This document shows, one piece after another, positions 25,129-33,394 of a stretch of 64,000 bases of DNA. Source of the DNA: Geodermatophilus tzadiensis. GTDB taxonomy: Bacteria > Actinomycetota > Actinomycetes > Mycobacteriales > Geodermatophilaceae. How positions within the stretch are numbered: the stretch's first letter is position 1; the number at the start of each line of letters is the position of its first letter. The position numbers and the translations under genes are program-made. The stretch covers positions 20,423-84,422 of the forward strand of contig NZ_PVTG01000022.1 of NCBI RefSeq assembly GCF_003002915.1, given 5' to 3'. The notes beneath the pieces were generated by a model. That model made no database searches and was not told the DNA's origin. It worked only from the letters and a program-made list of their open reading frames with translations.

Positions 25129-26745
25129 ATGACGTCCACGATCACCGGCCTCCCCGACCGCTACCGCCCGCTCGACGAGCTCGGCCCGGTCGAGCGCACC
25201 GAGACCGGCGTCATCCACAGCTGGCGGGCCAAGGACCGGGTGCTCAACCGCGACGTCGCCGTCCGCGTGCACGTGCCCGGCGGCCCGCCGGCCCGCGCCT
25301 GGATCGCCCGCGCGCTGACCGCGGGCGGGCTGGCCACGCCCGCGCTGGCCATGGTCTACGACGCCTCCGAGGGCACCGGCGGGGAGGCGGGCAGCCCCGC
25401 CTACGTCGTCAACGAGTGGATCGACGGGCAGACCCTCGCCGAGCGGCTGACCGCCGGCCCCATGGGCGAGCGCGAGGCCCGCACCGTCCTGCGCCGGCTG
25501 GCCGAGGGCGTCGCCGAGGCGCACCGGGTCGGCCTGGCCGTCGGCGGGCTGGGTCCCGAGACCGTCGTGCTGCGGCCCAACGGCCTGGTCGGCCTGCGCG
25601 CCGTCCCCGCCGCGACCGGCAGCGTGCAGGAGGACATCTCCGCCCTCGGCGCGCTGCTGGAGTTCTGCCTCACCGGCCGGCCGGCCGGGGCCCCGGGCGC
25701 CCCGGCGGTCATCGGTGCCCCCGACCTCGCCGCCCTGGTGCGCCGGGCGCGCTCCACCGAGCCGGGCTCCCGGCTGGCCAGTGCCGCCGCGATGGCCGCG
25801 CTGCTGGCCGAGCGCCCGCGCGCCGGCGCCCGTCCGGTCCGCGGCGGCGACGAGAGCGACAGCGGGTGGCTGGGGCGGCTGCGCGAGCACCGGGAGACCG
25901 AGCGCGTCGCGGCGGCCGACCGCGCGCCGCAGCCCGGGCACGAGGAGGACGACGAGCGGCCGCAGCGCGTCTCCCCGGGCACGCTGCCGCCCGTCCCGAG
26001 CGGCCGGTGGGCGGACGACGACCTCCTGCACGACATCGACCCGGAGCACGACGCCGAGGCGGACGACGCCGAGGCAGACGACGACCACGACGACCGGGCG
26101 GGCTCCGCCACCCGCCGCCGGCTGCTGGTCGTCGGGCTCCCGCTGCTGGCGCTGCTGATCGTCATCGCGCTGGCGTACTGGGTGGGCACGAGCGTGCTGT
26201 CGGTCGCCGGCGAGGAGGTCGACCGGGCGCCCGGTGCGGCACCCGCCCCGTCCACGAGCCCCGCCGCCGAGACCGCCGCCGCGCCGGCGACCGACGCCGC
26301 ACCCGCGGCCATCACCGGTGCCACGGTGCTCGACCCGTTCGGGGACGGCGAGCCGGAGAACGTCGACGACGTCCCGGCCTCGTTCGACGGCGACCCGGCC
26401 ACGGCGTGGTCGACGCTGACCTACCGGGGTTCGGCCGACTTCGGCAACCTCAAGCCCGGCGTCGGCGTCGTCTACGACCTCGGCTCCGAGCAGCCGGTCG
26501 GCGGGGTCACGGTGACCACCACCACGCCGGGCATCACCGTCGAGGTGCGCACCGGCGACTCGCCCGACGGCGACCTCGACTCCTACGCCGTCGCCGCCGA
26601 CGGCACCGTCGACGGGACCGGCGAACTGGCCTTCGAGGAGCCGGTGACGACGCAGTACGTCCTGGTGTGGGTGACCGGCCTGGTGCCCGCCGACGACGGC
26701 TTCCAGGGCTCCCTGGCCGAGGTCGCGGTCACCCCCGCCACCTGA
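25129..26745 (+). CDS. Membrane pseudokinase with discoidin-like extracellular domain (MviN C-terminal part as a separate gene)
   Basis: 538 aa. Residues 1-230 resemble a Ser/Thr kinase fold (RYRPLDELGP; LAEGVAEAHRVGLAVG) but lack the VAIK Lys (VAVRVHV), the HRD Asp (GGLGPETVVL) and DFG, so it should not transfer phosphate. An acidic linker (296-322) precedes one membrane helix (332-352), a Ala/Thr/Pro-rich stalk and a domain similar to discoidin/carbohydrate-binding folds (about 385-538; VDDVPASFDGDPATAWSTLTY). The layout equals the C-terminal part of mycobacterial MviN, where the pseudokinase recruits FhaA. ATG 25129 has AAGGAGG 12 bases upstream; an in-frame GTG at 25051 overlapping the murJ stop is an alternative. 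Confidence 0.82.
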   Translation: MTSTITGLPDRYRPLDELGPVERTETGVIHSWRAKDRVLNRDVAVRVHVPGGPPARAWIARALTAGGLATPALAMVYDASEGTGGEAGSPAYVVNEWIDGQTLAERLTAGPMGEREARTVLRRLAEGVAEAHRVGLAVGGLGPETVVLRPNGLVGLRAVPAATGSVQEDISALGALLEFCLTGRPAGAPGAPAVIGAPDLAALVRRARSTEPGSRLASAAAMAALLAERPRAGARPVRGGDESDSGWLGRLREHRETERVAAADRAPQPGHEEDDERPQRVSPGTLPPVPSGRWADDDLLHDIDPEHDAEADDAEADDDHDDRAGSATRRRLLVVGLPLLALLIVIALAYWVGTSVLSVAGEEVDRAPGAAPAPSTSPAAETAAAPATDAAPAAITGATVLDPFGDGEPENVDDVPASFDGDPATAWSTLTYRGSADFGNLKPGVGVVYDLGSEQPVGGVTVTTTTPGITVEVRTGDSPDGDLDSYAVAADGTVDGTGELAFEEPVTTQYVLVWVTGLVPADDGFQGSLAEVAVTPAT

Positions 26746-26836
26746 CCCGGGACCCCCGGGGAGGACCCCCCACGGAGGGGCCCGACGAGGGTCCACCGGC
26801 CCCTGACCACGGAATGCGGCCCTACGATCTGGCGTT

Positions 26837-27856
26837 GTGCCGCCCGTGACCGACTCGCAGCCCACCCCCGGCCCCGCCACGACGACCGCGATCACCTCGC
26901 CGGCCATCCCGCCGGCCGAGCACGACGGCGTCCGCGACCTGATCATCGTCGGGTCGGGCCCCGCCGGGTACACCGCGGCGATCTACGCCGCGCGGGCCAA
27001 CCTGCACCCGCTGGTCTTCGAGGGCTCCCAGTTCGGCGGCGCCCTGATGACGACCACCGAGGTGGAGAACTTCCCCGGCTTCGCCGAGGGCATCCAGGGC
27101 CCCGAGCTGATGATGGACATGCGCACCCAGGCCGAGCGCTTCGGCGCCGAGCTGGTGGCCCGCGACGTCTCCGAGGTCGACCTGACCGCCAGCCCCAAGG
27201 TGGTCAAGGTCGGCGACGAGGTGCACCTCGCGCACGCGGTCATCGTCGCCACCGGCTCGAAGTACCGGTACCTCGGCCTGGACAACGAGCAGCGCCTGCT
27301 CGGCCACGGCGTCTCGGCCTGCGCCACCTGCGACGGCTTCTTCTTCCGCGACCAGGACATCGTCGTCGTCGGCGGCGGTGACTCGGCGATGGAGGAGGCC
27401 ACCTTCCTCACCCGCTTCGCCAAGACCGTCACCGTCGTCCACCGGCGGGAGGAGCTGCGCGCCTCGAAGATCATGCAGAAGCGCGCGCAGGACAACGAGA
27501 AGATCCGCTGGGCGCTCGGCAAGCAGGTCACCGACGTCCTCGGCGACTCCACCGTCTCCGCGGTCCAGCTGACCGACGTCGCCACCGGCGCCACCGAGGA
27601 GCTCCCGGTCTCGGGCCTGTTCGTCGCCATCGGCCACGACCCGCGCAGCGAGCTGTTCGTCGGGCAGCTCAAGCTCGACGACGAGGGCTACGTCCAGGTC
27701 GAGCACCCGACCACGCGCACCAACCTCGACGGCGTGTTCGCCTGCGGCGACGTGGTCGACCACGTCTACCGGCAGGCCATCACCTCGGCCGGCACCGGCG
27801 CGGCCGCGGCGATCGACGCCGAGCGCTGGCTGGCCGAGACCTTCGACGAGCGCTGA
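26837..27856 (+). CDS. trxB: Thioredoxin reductase
   Basis: 339 aa. FAD motif [19 protein letters not shown] near residue 37, redox-active CATC near residue 160 ([10 protein letters not shown]), NADPH motif [14 protein letters not shown], and the C-terminal FAD motif [23 protein letters not shown]. It passes electrons from NADPH to the thioredoxin encoded next door (28005). The GTG start at 26837 lies 8 bases after TACGAT without a ribosome-binding site. In mycobacteria sigM lies between murJ and trxB; here the spacer is only 91 bases and has no sigma-factor gene. Confidence 0.96.
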   Translation: MPPVTDSQPTPGPATTTAITSPAIPPAEHDGVRDLIIVGSGPAGYTAAIYAARANLHPLVFEGSQFGGALMTTTEVENFPGFAEGIQGPELMMDMRTQAERFGAELVARDVSEVDLTASPKVVKVGDEVHLAHAVIVATGSKYRYLGLDNEQRLLGHGVSACATCDGFFFRDQDIVVVGGGDSAMEEATFLTRFAKTVTVVHRREELRASKIMQKRAQDNEKIRWALGKQVTDVLGDSTVSAVQLTDVATGATEELPVSGLFVAIGHDPRSELFVGQLKLDDEGYVQVEHPTTRTNLDGVFACGDVVDHVYRQAITSAGTGAAAAIDAERWLAETFDER

Positions 27857-27918
27857 CGAAGGACCCCCCTGCCCCCCACCACTCGCTCCGCTCGCGGCGG
27901 GCCCCTGCAGGGGGGCCG
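27857..27918 (+). repeat. Nested-hairpin repeat, copy A (after trxB)
   Basis: It starts directly after the trxB stop with CGAAGGACC. The outer stem CCCCCCTGC (27864-27872) pairs with 27907-27915, and the core holds TCGCTCCGCTCG. The same element follows dnaN, gyrB and, inverted, crgA. It is probably a terminator or mRNA-processing structure. Confidence 0.7.
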
Positions 27919-28004
27919 TACCGGGCATAGCGCGACCCCTCCGCGGGTTACCCCCCGCAGAGGCCCCACCCCGCAGACCTCGATCGACCCTGAGGAGAAC
28001 GACC

Positions 28005-28331
28005 ATGGCAGGCAACACCGTGACGGTCACCGACGCCAGCTTCGCCAACGAGGTGCTGGGCAGCGAGAAGCCCGTCCTCGTCGACTTCTGGGCGGAGTGG
28101 TGCGGACCGTGCAAGATGGTCGCCCCCGTCCTGGAGGAGATCGCCCGCGAGCACGGCGACAAGCTGACGATCGCCAAGCTCAACATCGACGAGAACCCGC
28201 AGATCGCGCGTGACTACCAGGTCATGTCGATCCCGACGATGACGGTCTTCCAGGGCGGCAAGCCGGTGAAGAGCATCATCGGCGCCAAGCCCAAGGGCGC
28301 CATCCTCTCCGACCTCGCCGACTACATCTGA
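28005..28331 (+). CDS. trxA: Thioredoxin
   Basis: 108 aa with active site WCGPC (residues 32-36 in VDFWAEWCGPCKMVAP), the cis-proline region MSIPTMTVFQGGKPV and the usual C-terminus. It is a cytoplasmic protein disulfide reductase working with the adjacent TrxB. ATG at 28005 has GAGGAG 7 bases upstream. The 148-base gap from trxB contains nested-hairpin copy A, so trxA may have its own promoter. Confidence 0.97.
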   Translation: MAGNTVTVTDASFANEVLGSEKPVLVDFWAEWCGPCKMVAPVLEEIAREHGDKLTIAKLNIDENPQIARDYQVMSIPTMTVFQGGKPVKSIIGAKPKGAILSDLADYI

Positions 28332-28348
28332 GTCGTCCCCGGTCCCCT

Positions 28349-28390
28349 CGCCAGGGCCCGCCCGTCCGCTCGGACGGGCGGGCCCTGGCG
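28349..28390 (+). terminator. Terminator after trxA
   Basis: A 20-bp perfect GC-rich stem (28349-28368 with 28371-28390), among the strongest hairpins in the window, starts 17 bases after the trxA stop. Confidence 0.8.
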
Positions 28391-28449
28391 CGTGTCGGGG
28401 GACCCCCGGCGGGCCGGTCGGGGTCGTGAGCGGGACAATCGAGGGCACG

Positions 28450-29598
28450 ATGGGTAGCGAGAACAGCATGCAGACGCTGGGTCCCGGCAGCCGGGGACCC
28501 GCCGTGGCCGACGTCCGGGCCGCCCTGCGCAGTCTGGGCCTGCTTCCACCGGCTGACGGCGTCCCGGACGACGTCGGCGCCGAGGTCTACGACCGGGCCA
28601 CCGAGCTCGCCGTCCGGCACTTCCAGCAGGTGCGCGGGCTGTCGGTCGACGGCCGCGTCGGCGAGGAGACCTACCGGGCGCTGTCGGAGGCCCGGTGGTC
28701 GCTGGGCGACCGGCTGCTGCACCACGACCCCGAGCGGCCCGTGCGCGGCGACGACGTCACCAACCTGCAGGAGCGGCTGCTCGAGCTCGGCTACGACGCC
28801 GGCCGCGCCGACGGCATCTTCGGCCCGGAGACCGAGACCGGGTTGCGCACCTTCCAGCGCGACTACGGGCTGACCGCCGACGGCACCTGCGGGCCGGCCA
28901 CCCTGCGCGCGCTGCGCCAGCTCGGCCGCAAGGTCACCGGCGGCCGCCCGCAGCTGCTGCGGCAGAGCGCCTCGTTCGTCGACAGCGGTCCGCACCTGAT
29001 CGGCCGCCGCATCGTCGTCGACCCCGGGCACGGCGGCGACGACCCCGGCTGCACCCACGGCGAGACCACCGAGGCCGACCTCGTGCTCGACCTCGCCAGC
29101 CGCATCGAGGGCCAGCTGGCCGCCGCCGGCGCCACGGTCTACCTGACGCGCGGCCGCCACCAGGACCCCACCCCGGCCGAGCGCACCGGGTTCGCCAACG
29201 ACGCGCGCGCCGACCTGTTCGTCTCCCTGCACCTGGAGGCCCACGGCTCCGAGCACGCCCGCGGGGTGGCCAGCTACTACTACGGCACCGGGTCCGGGAC
29301 GTCGTCGACGGTGGGGGAGAAGTTCGCCGACCTGGTCCGCCGCGAGGTCACCGCCCGCACCGGGATGCTCGACCTGGGCGGGCACCCCAAGACGTGGGAC
29401 CTGCTGCGGATGACCCGCATGCCCGCCGTCCGGCTCGACTGCGGCTACCTCACCCACCCCGTCGACCGGCTGCTGCTGCTCGACGCGCGGGTGCGCAGCA
29501 GCGTCGCCTCCGCCGTCCTGGCCGCCGTCCAGCGGCTGTTCCTGCCGGCCGACGCCGACCCGCCCACCGGCACCTTCGTCCTCCCCGGCCGCGTCTGA
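28450..29598 (+). CDS. cwlM: CwlM-type N-acetylmuramoyl-L-alanine amidase-like protein
   Basis: 382 aa. Two peptidoglycan-binding domains (about 10-75 and 95-155; VRHFQQVRGLSVDGRVGEETYRAL and DGIFGPETETGLRTFQRDYGL) precede an Amidase_3 domain with the zinc ligands His (VDPGHGGDDPG), Glu (ETTEADLVLDLA) and His (FVSLHLEAHG). The usual catalytic Glu near the end reads Asp (VRLDCGYLTHP). In mycobacteria CwlM is cytoplasmic, activates MurA and also binds MurJ, rather than degrading the wall. No signal peptide is seen here, which agrees. ATG 28450 is my choice; an in-frame GTG at 28426 is possible. Confidence 0.9.
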   Translation: MGSENSMQTLGPGSRGPAVADVRAALRSLGLLPPADGVPDDVGAEVYDRATELAVRHFQQVRGLSVDGRVGEETYRALSEARWSLGDRLLHHDPERPVRGDDVTNLQERLLELGYDAGRADGIFGPETETGLRTFQRDYGLTADGTCGPATLRALRQLGRKVTGGRPQLLRQSASFVDSGPHLIGRRIVVDPGHGGDDPGCTHGETTEADLVLDLASRIEGQLAAAGATVYLTRGRHQDPTPAERTGFANDARADLFVSLHLEAHGSEHARGVASYYYGTGSGTSSTVGEKFADLVRREVTARTGMLDLGGHPKTWDLLRMTRMPAVRLDCGYLTHPVDRLLLLDARVRSSVASAVLAAVQRLFLPADADPPTGTFVLPGRV

Positions 29599-29608
29599 GC
29601 GACGGCGG

Positions 29609-29754
29609 CGACGATCAGGTGACCTGATCGTCGCGCGTCCCACCCGACGGTGGGCGGTGGGGTGGGACGCGCTGTGGTCCGGTGGGACGCGCTGCGGTGC
29701 GGGAGGACGCGCTGCGGTGCGGGAGGACGCGCTGCGGTGCGGGAGGACGGCGCA
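29609..29754 (+). repeat. Dispersed palindromic repeat, copy 2, with 20-bp tandem repeats
   Basis: It begins 10 bases after the cwlM stop. The odd palindrome 29609-29633 has 12-base arms CGACGATCAGGT and ACCTGATCGTCG. A small hairpin CCCACC-CGAC-GGTGGG (29639-29654) follows, then four and a half 20-base units (29661-29750) built on GGGAGGACGCGCTGCGGTGC. The remainder of 29755-29843 has no gene. Confidence 0.8.
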
Positions 29755-29855
29755 GGCCCCGCACGCCTGGGGCTGCTGGGGTCCGGGGTGTGACCGGTCC
29801 GTCTCGACCCGCCGTGTCGGTCGGCCGCCCCCGCCACCCTCCCTACACTCGACGG

Positions 29856-31265
29856 GTGGCCTCTCTCCCACCGGGTCCGGCGTCGCCCGGCTCCCCGCCC
29901 CCGCACTCCCACGTCGTGCCCCGTCACCCGCGGCTGGACCCCCTGGCCGACCGCTACGCAGCCCGCACGCACGGGATGAAGACCTCGGAGATCCGCGCGC
30001 TGTTCTCCGTGGTGAGCCGCCCCGAGGTCGTCTCGCTGGCCGGCGGGATGCCCGCGGTCACCGCCCTCCCGCTCGACGCCGTCGGCTCGATGATCGGCGA
30101 GCTGGTCAGCGGCATGGGCGCGCAGACCCTCCAGTACGGCTCCGGCCAGGGCGACCCCCGCCTGCGCGAGCGCATCTGCGACGTCATGGCACTCGAGGGC
30201 ATCACCGACGCCTCACCCAGCGAGGTCGTGGTGACCGTCGGCTCCCAGCAGGGCCTCGACCTCGTCACCCGCGTCTTCTGCGACCCGGGCGACGTCATCC
30301 TCGCCGAGGGGCCCTCCTACGTCGGCGCGCTCGGGGTCTTCCAGGCCGCCGAGGCGCGCGTCCGGCACGTGCCCATGGACGACGACGGCCTCATCCCCGA
30401 GGCGCTGGAGCAGGCGCTGCTGGAGTGCCGGGCCAACGGCGACCGGGTGAAGTTCCTCTACACGGTGCCGAACTACCACAACCCCGGCGGCGTGACGCTG
30501 TCCGAGCCGCGCCGCCAGGCGATCGTCGACATCGCCGACCGCTACGACCTGCTCGTCATCGAGGACAACCCCTACGGCCTGCTCGGCTTCGACCGCGAGC
30601 CGATGCGCGCGCTGCGGGCCCGCGACTCCCAGCGGGTCATCTACCTGGGGTCGTTCTCCAAGACCTTCTCGCCCGGCCTGCGGGTGGGCTGGGTGCTCGC
30701 GCCGCTCGCCGTCCGCGAGAAGCTCGTGCTGGCCACCGAGGCGCAGGTGCTCTGCCCGCCGTCGCTGACCCAGTACGCGGTCGCCCGTTACCTCGACACC
30801 CAGCCCTGGCGCGAGCAGATCAAGCTGTTCACCGAGCTCTACCGCGAGCGGCGCGACGCGACGCTCGAGTCGCTCGACGCGCTCATGCCCCCGGGCACCA
30901 CCTGGACCCGCCCCGACGGCGGCTTCTACGTGTGGCTCAAGCTGCCGCACGGCCTCGACGCCAAGCTCATGCAGCCCCGCGCGGTGAACGCGCACGTCGC
31001 CTACGTGCCCGGCATCGGCTTCTACGCCGACGGGTCGGGCCGCGAGTACATGCGGCTGTCCTACTGCTACCCCGAGCCCGACCAGATCCGCGAGGGCGTG
31101 CGCCGGCTGGCCCGCGTCGTCGAGGCCGAGCTGGACCTGCACAGCACCTTCGACACCATCGACACCGGGACCTTCCGCGCCGTGGCCCGGCCGGGCCCCA
31201 CGCACACCGCCGAGAACATCGTCGGCCCGGCGAACAGCGACCGGTCGGAGGACCCCCGCGCATGA
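29856..31265 (+). CDS. PLP-dependent aminotransferase (fold type I, 2-aminoadipate transaminase-like)
   Basis: 469 aa. The domain starts near residue 30 (MKTSEIRALFSVVSRPEVVSLAGGMP) and shows GSGQGDPRLRERI, NYHNPGGVTLSEPRR, VIEDNPYGLLGFDRE and the PLP lysine in YLGSFSKTFSPGLRVGW. These are the hallmarks of the LysN/MocR-type aminotransferase group without the GntR DNA-binding head. The substrate is unknown; a hydrophobic or branched amino acid or 2-aminoadipate is likely. The GTG start at 29856 lies 6 bases after TACACT, without a ribosome-binding site. The last codon overlaps the ligase start (ATGA). Confidence 0.9.
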   Translation: MASLPPGPASPGSPPPHSHVVPRHPRLDPLADRYAARTHGMKTSEIRALFSVVSRPEVVSLAGGMPAVTALPLDAVGSMIGELVSGMGAQTLQYGSGQGDPRLRERICDVMALEGITDASPSEVVVTVGSQQGLDLVTRVFCDPGDVILAEGPSYVGALGVFQAAEARVRHVPMDDDGLIPEALEQALLECRANGDRVKFLYTVPNYHNPGGVTLSEPRRQAIVDIADRYDLLVIEDNPYGLLGFDREPMRALRARDSQRVIYLGSFSKTFSPGLRVGWVLAPLAVREKLVLATEAQVLCPPSLTQYAVARYLDTQPWREQIKLFTELYRERRDATLESLDALMPPGTTWTRPDGGFYVWLKLPHGLDAKLMQPRAVNAHVAYVPGIGFYADGSGREYMRLSYCYPEPDQIREGVRRLARVVEAELDLHSTFDTIDTGTFRAVARPGPTHTAENIVGPANSDRSEDPRA

Positions 31266-32257
31266 CCGAGCCCGCCGCACCCGCGGCAGCGACCGCCACG
31301 TCCGAGGAGGCCCCCCTGCACGCCGTCGTCCTGGCCGGTGGCCTGACCTTCGAGCGGGAGGTCAGCCTCTCCTCCGGCACCCAGGTGGTGGAGGAGCTCG
31401 CCCGCGTCGGCGTGGACGCCGAGCTGCGCGACGCCGACGCCGAGCTGCTGCCCGGCCTGGCCGCCGTGCCGGCCGACGCGGTGTTCATCGCCCTGCACGG
31501 CGCCACGGGGGAGGACGGCGCGCTGCGGGCGGTCCTCGACCTGGCCGGCGTCCCCTACGTCGGCTCACCTGCCGCGGCCTGCCGCCTGGCGTGGGACAAG
31601 CCGGCGGCGAAGTCGGTGGTGCGCAGCGCCGGGCTGACGACGCCGGACTGGGTGGCGCTCCCGCACAGCACGTTCCGCGAGCTGGGCGCCGGCGCCGTCC
31701 TCGACCTCATCGTCGCCCGCCTCGGGCTGCCGCTGATGGTCAAGCCGGCGTCCGGCGGCTCGGCGCTGGGCGCGCAGAAGGTCGGCCGCGTCGAGGACCT
31801 GCCCGCCGCGATGGTCAGCTGCTTCGCCTACGGCGACACGGTGCTGGTCGAGCGGTTCGTCGACGGGGTCGAGCTCGCCGTCTCGGTGGTCGACCTGGGC
31901 GAGGGCCCGGAGGCGCTGCCGGCCGTGGAGATCGCCCCGGAGTCCGGCGTCTTCGACTACACCGCCCGCTACACCCCCGGGCTGACCGAGTACCACGCGC
32001 CGGCCCGGGTCCCCGGCGACGTCGCGGCCCGCGCGGCCGACCTCGCCGTGCGGGTGCACCGGGCGCTGGGGCTGGCCGACCTCTCCCGCACCGACGCCAT
32101 CGTCGACGCCGGCGGCGAGGTGCACTTCCTCGAGGTGAACGTCTCCCCGGGGCTGACCGAGACGTCGATGTTCCCCATGGCCGTCGAGGCGGCCGGCCAC
32201 GACCTCGGCGACGTCCTGTCCCGGCTGCTCACCCGGCGGGCCCGCGGCTCGGCCTGA
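31262..32257 (+). CDS. D-alanine-D-alanine ligase (ATP-grasp)
   Basis: 331 aa. Signature residues are GGLTFEREVSLSSG (near 25), IALHGATGEDGALRAVLDLAGVPYVGS (near 76), KPASGGSALGAQKV (near 161) and EVNVSPGLTETSMFP (near 291). These match Ddl enzymes, which make the D-Ala-D-Ala dipeptide of peptidoglycan. Most actinobacteria carry their main ddl elsewhere, so this may be a paralogue with a variant substrate. Overlap with the aminotransferase gene (ATGA) indicates translational coupling. It ends at a bidirectional terminator facing parB. Confidence 0.88.
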   Translation: MTEPAAPAAATATSEEAPLHAVVLAGGLTFEREVSLSSGTQVVEELARVGVDAELRDADAELLPGLAAVPADAVFIALHGATGEDGALRAVLDLAGVPYVGSPAAACRLAWDKPAAKSVVRSAGLTTPDWVALPHSTFRELGAGAVLDLIVARLGLPLMVKPASGGSALGAQKVGRVEDLPAAMVSCFAYGDTVLVERFVDGVELAVSVVDLGEGPEALPAVEIAPESGVFDYTARYTPGLTEYHAPARVPGDVAARAADLAVRVHRALGLADLSRTDAIVDAGGEVHFLEVNVSPGLTETSMFPMAVEAAGHDLGDVLSRLLTRRARGSA

Positions 32258-32272
32258 CCGCGTACCGACGCA

Positions 32273-32311
32273 CAGAGCCCGGGTTCCGTCCGTGACGGAA
32301 CCCGGGCTCTG
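32273..32311. terminator. Bidirectional terminator between ddl-like and parB
   Basis: An 18-bp perfect stem (32273-32290 with 32294-32311), loop CGT, lies between the convergent ligase and parB genes and serves both orientations. Confidence 0.8.
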
Positions 32312-32317
32312 TCGTCC

Positions 32318-33394
32318 TCAGGTGCCGTCGGACTCCTCGCGGCGGCCGGTGACGTCCGGCGCCATCTGGCCGATGATGCGCTGCAGGTCGTCGACCGAGC
32401 CGAACTCGACAACGATGCGCCCCTTCGCCCGCCCGATCTGGATCTTCACCTTCGTCTCGAAGACGTCCGAGAGCCGGCCGGCGAGGTCCTCCACACCCGG
32501 CGCACTGAACCGGCGCGCCCGGCGACGCGACGCCGGCTGCTCGGCCGCGGCCAGCGCCACCGCCTCCTCGGTCGCCCGCACCGACAGCCCCTCGGCCACG
32601 ATGCGGGTGGCGAGCGCGTCCTGCGCCTCGGCGTCGTCGAGGCCGAGCAGCGCCCGGGCGTGCCCCGCGGTGATCACGCCGGCGGCCACCCGGGTCTGGA
32701 CCTTCACCGGCAGCTTGAGCAGCCGGATGGTGTTGGTGACCTGCGAGCGGCTGCGGCCGATCCGCTGCGCCAGCTCCTCGTGGGTGGCACCGAACTCCTC
32801 GAGCAGCTGCTGGTAGGCCGCGGCCTCCTCCAGCGGGTTGAGCTGGACGCGGTGGATGTTCTCCAGCAGGGCGTCGCGCAGCAGGGCGTCGTCCTCGGTG
32901 TCCCGGACGATCGCCGGCACCACCTCGAGCCCGGCGGCGCGGGCGGCCCGCAGTCGCCGCTCGCCCATGATGAGCTCGTAGCCGCCACCGTCCCCGTCGT
33001 CGCCGCTGCGCTCGCGGACGACGATCGGCTGCAGCAGACCGAACTCGCGCACCGAGTGGGTGAGCTCCTCGAGCGCCTCGTCGTCGAAGACCTGCCGCGG
33101 CTGCCGCGGGTTGGGGACGACCTCGCCGACCGACACCTCGCGCAGCTGCGCGCCGGGGACGCCGACGGCCTCCTCCCGCTGCCGGGCCACCTCCGCGGCG
33201 GCCTGCGCGGCCGGCGGGAGGACGGTGACCGGCGCCGGCGGAACCGCCTCCGGCGTCCCACCCGTCCCGCCCGTCTCGGCCGCGGGTGCGACGACCGGGC
33301 GGTCGGCGTCGGGCAGGGTCGGCTGCTCCACCGGCGGGGCGCTGGTGGGGATGAGCGCCGCCAGGCCCCGGCCGAGACCGCCACGCTTGCTCAT
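32318..33394 (-). CDS. parB: Chromosome-partitioning protein ParB
   Basis: 358 aa. N-terminal [16 protein letters not shown], the ParB/Srx CTPase domain with [12 protein letters not shown] and the CTP-binding GERR motif ([14 protein letters not shown]), the helix-turn-helix ([26 protein letters not shown]) and a C-terminal dimerisation domain. It binds parS, spreads as a CTP clamp and loads SMC. The ATG start overlaps the parA stop (ATGA). The linker of about 70 residues is Pro/Ala/Val-rich. Confidence 0.96.
   Translation of the reverse strand: MSKRGGLGRGLAALIPTSAPPVEQPTLPDADRPVVAPAAETGGTGGTPEAVPPAPVTVLPPAAQAAAEVARQREEAVGVPGAQLREVSVGEVVPNPRQPRQVFDDEALEELTHSVREFGLLQPIVVRERSGDDGDGGGYELIMGERRLRAARAAGLEVVPAIVRDTEDDALLRDALLENIHRVQLNPLEEAAAYQQLLEEFGATHEELAQRIGRSRSQVTNTIRLLKLPVKVQTRVAAGVITAGHARALLGLDDAEAQDALATRIVAEGLSVRATEEAVALAAAEQPASRRRARRFSAPGVEDLAGRLSDVFETKVKIQIGRAKGRIVVEFGSVDDLQRIIGQMAPDVTGRREESDGT

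Noticed and set aside
26746..26836. A possible small gene or sigma-factor fragment between the pseudokinase and trxB
   Set aside because: The stretch is 91 bases, has no open frame with a start and ribosome-binding site, and contains only a leaderless-type promoter for trxB.
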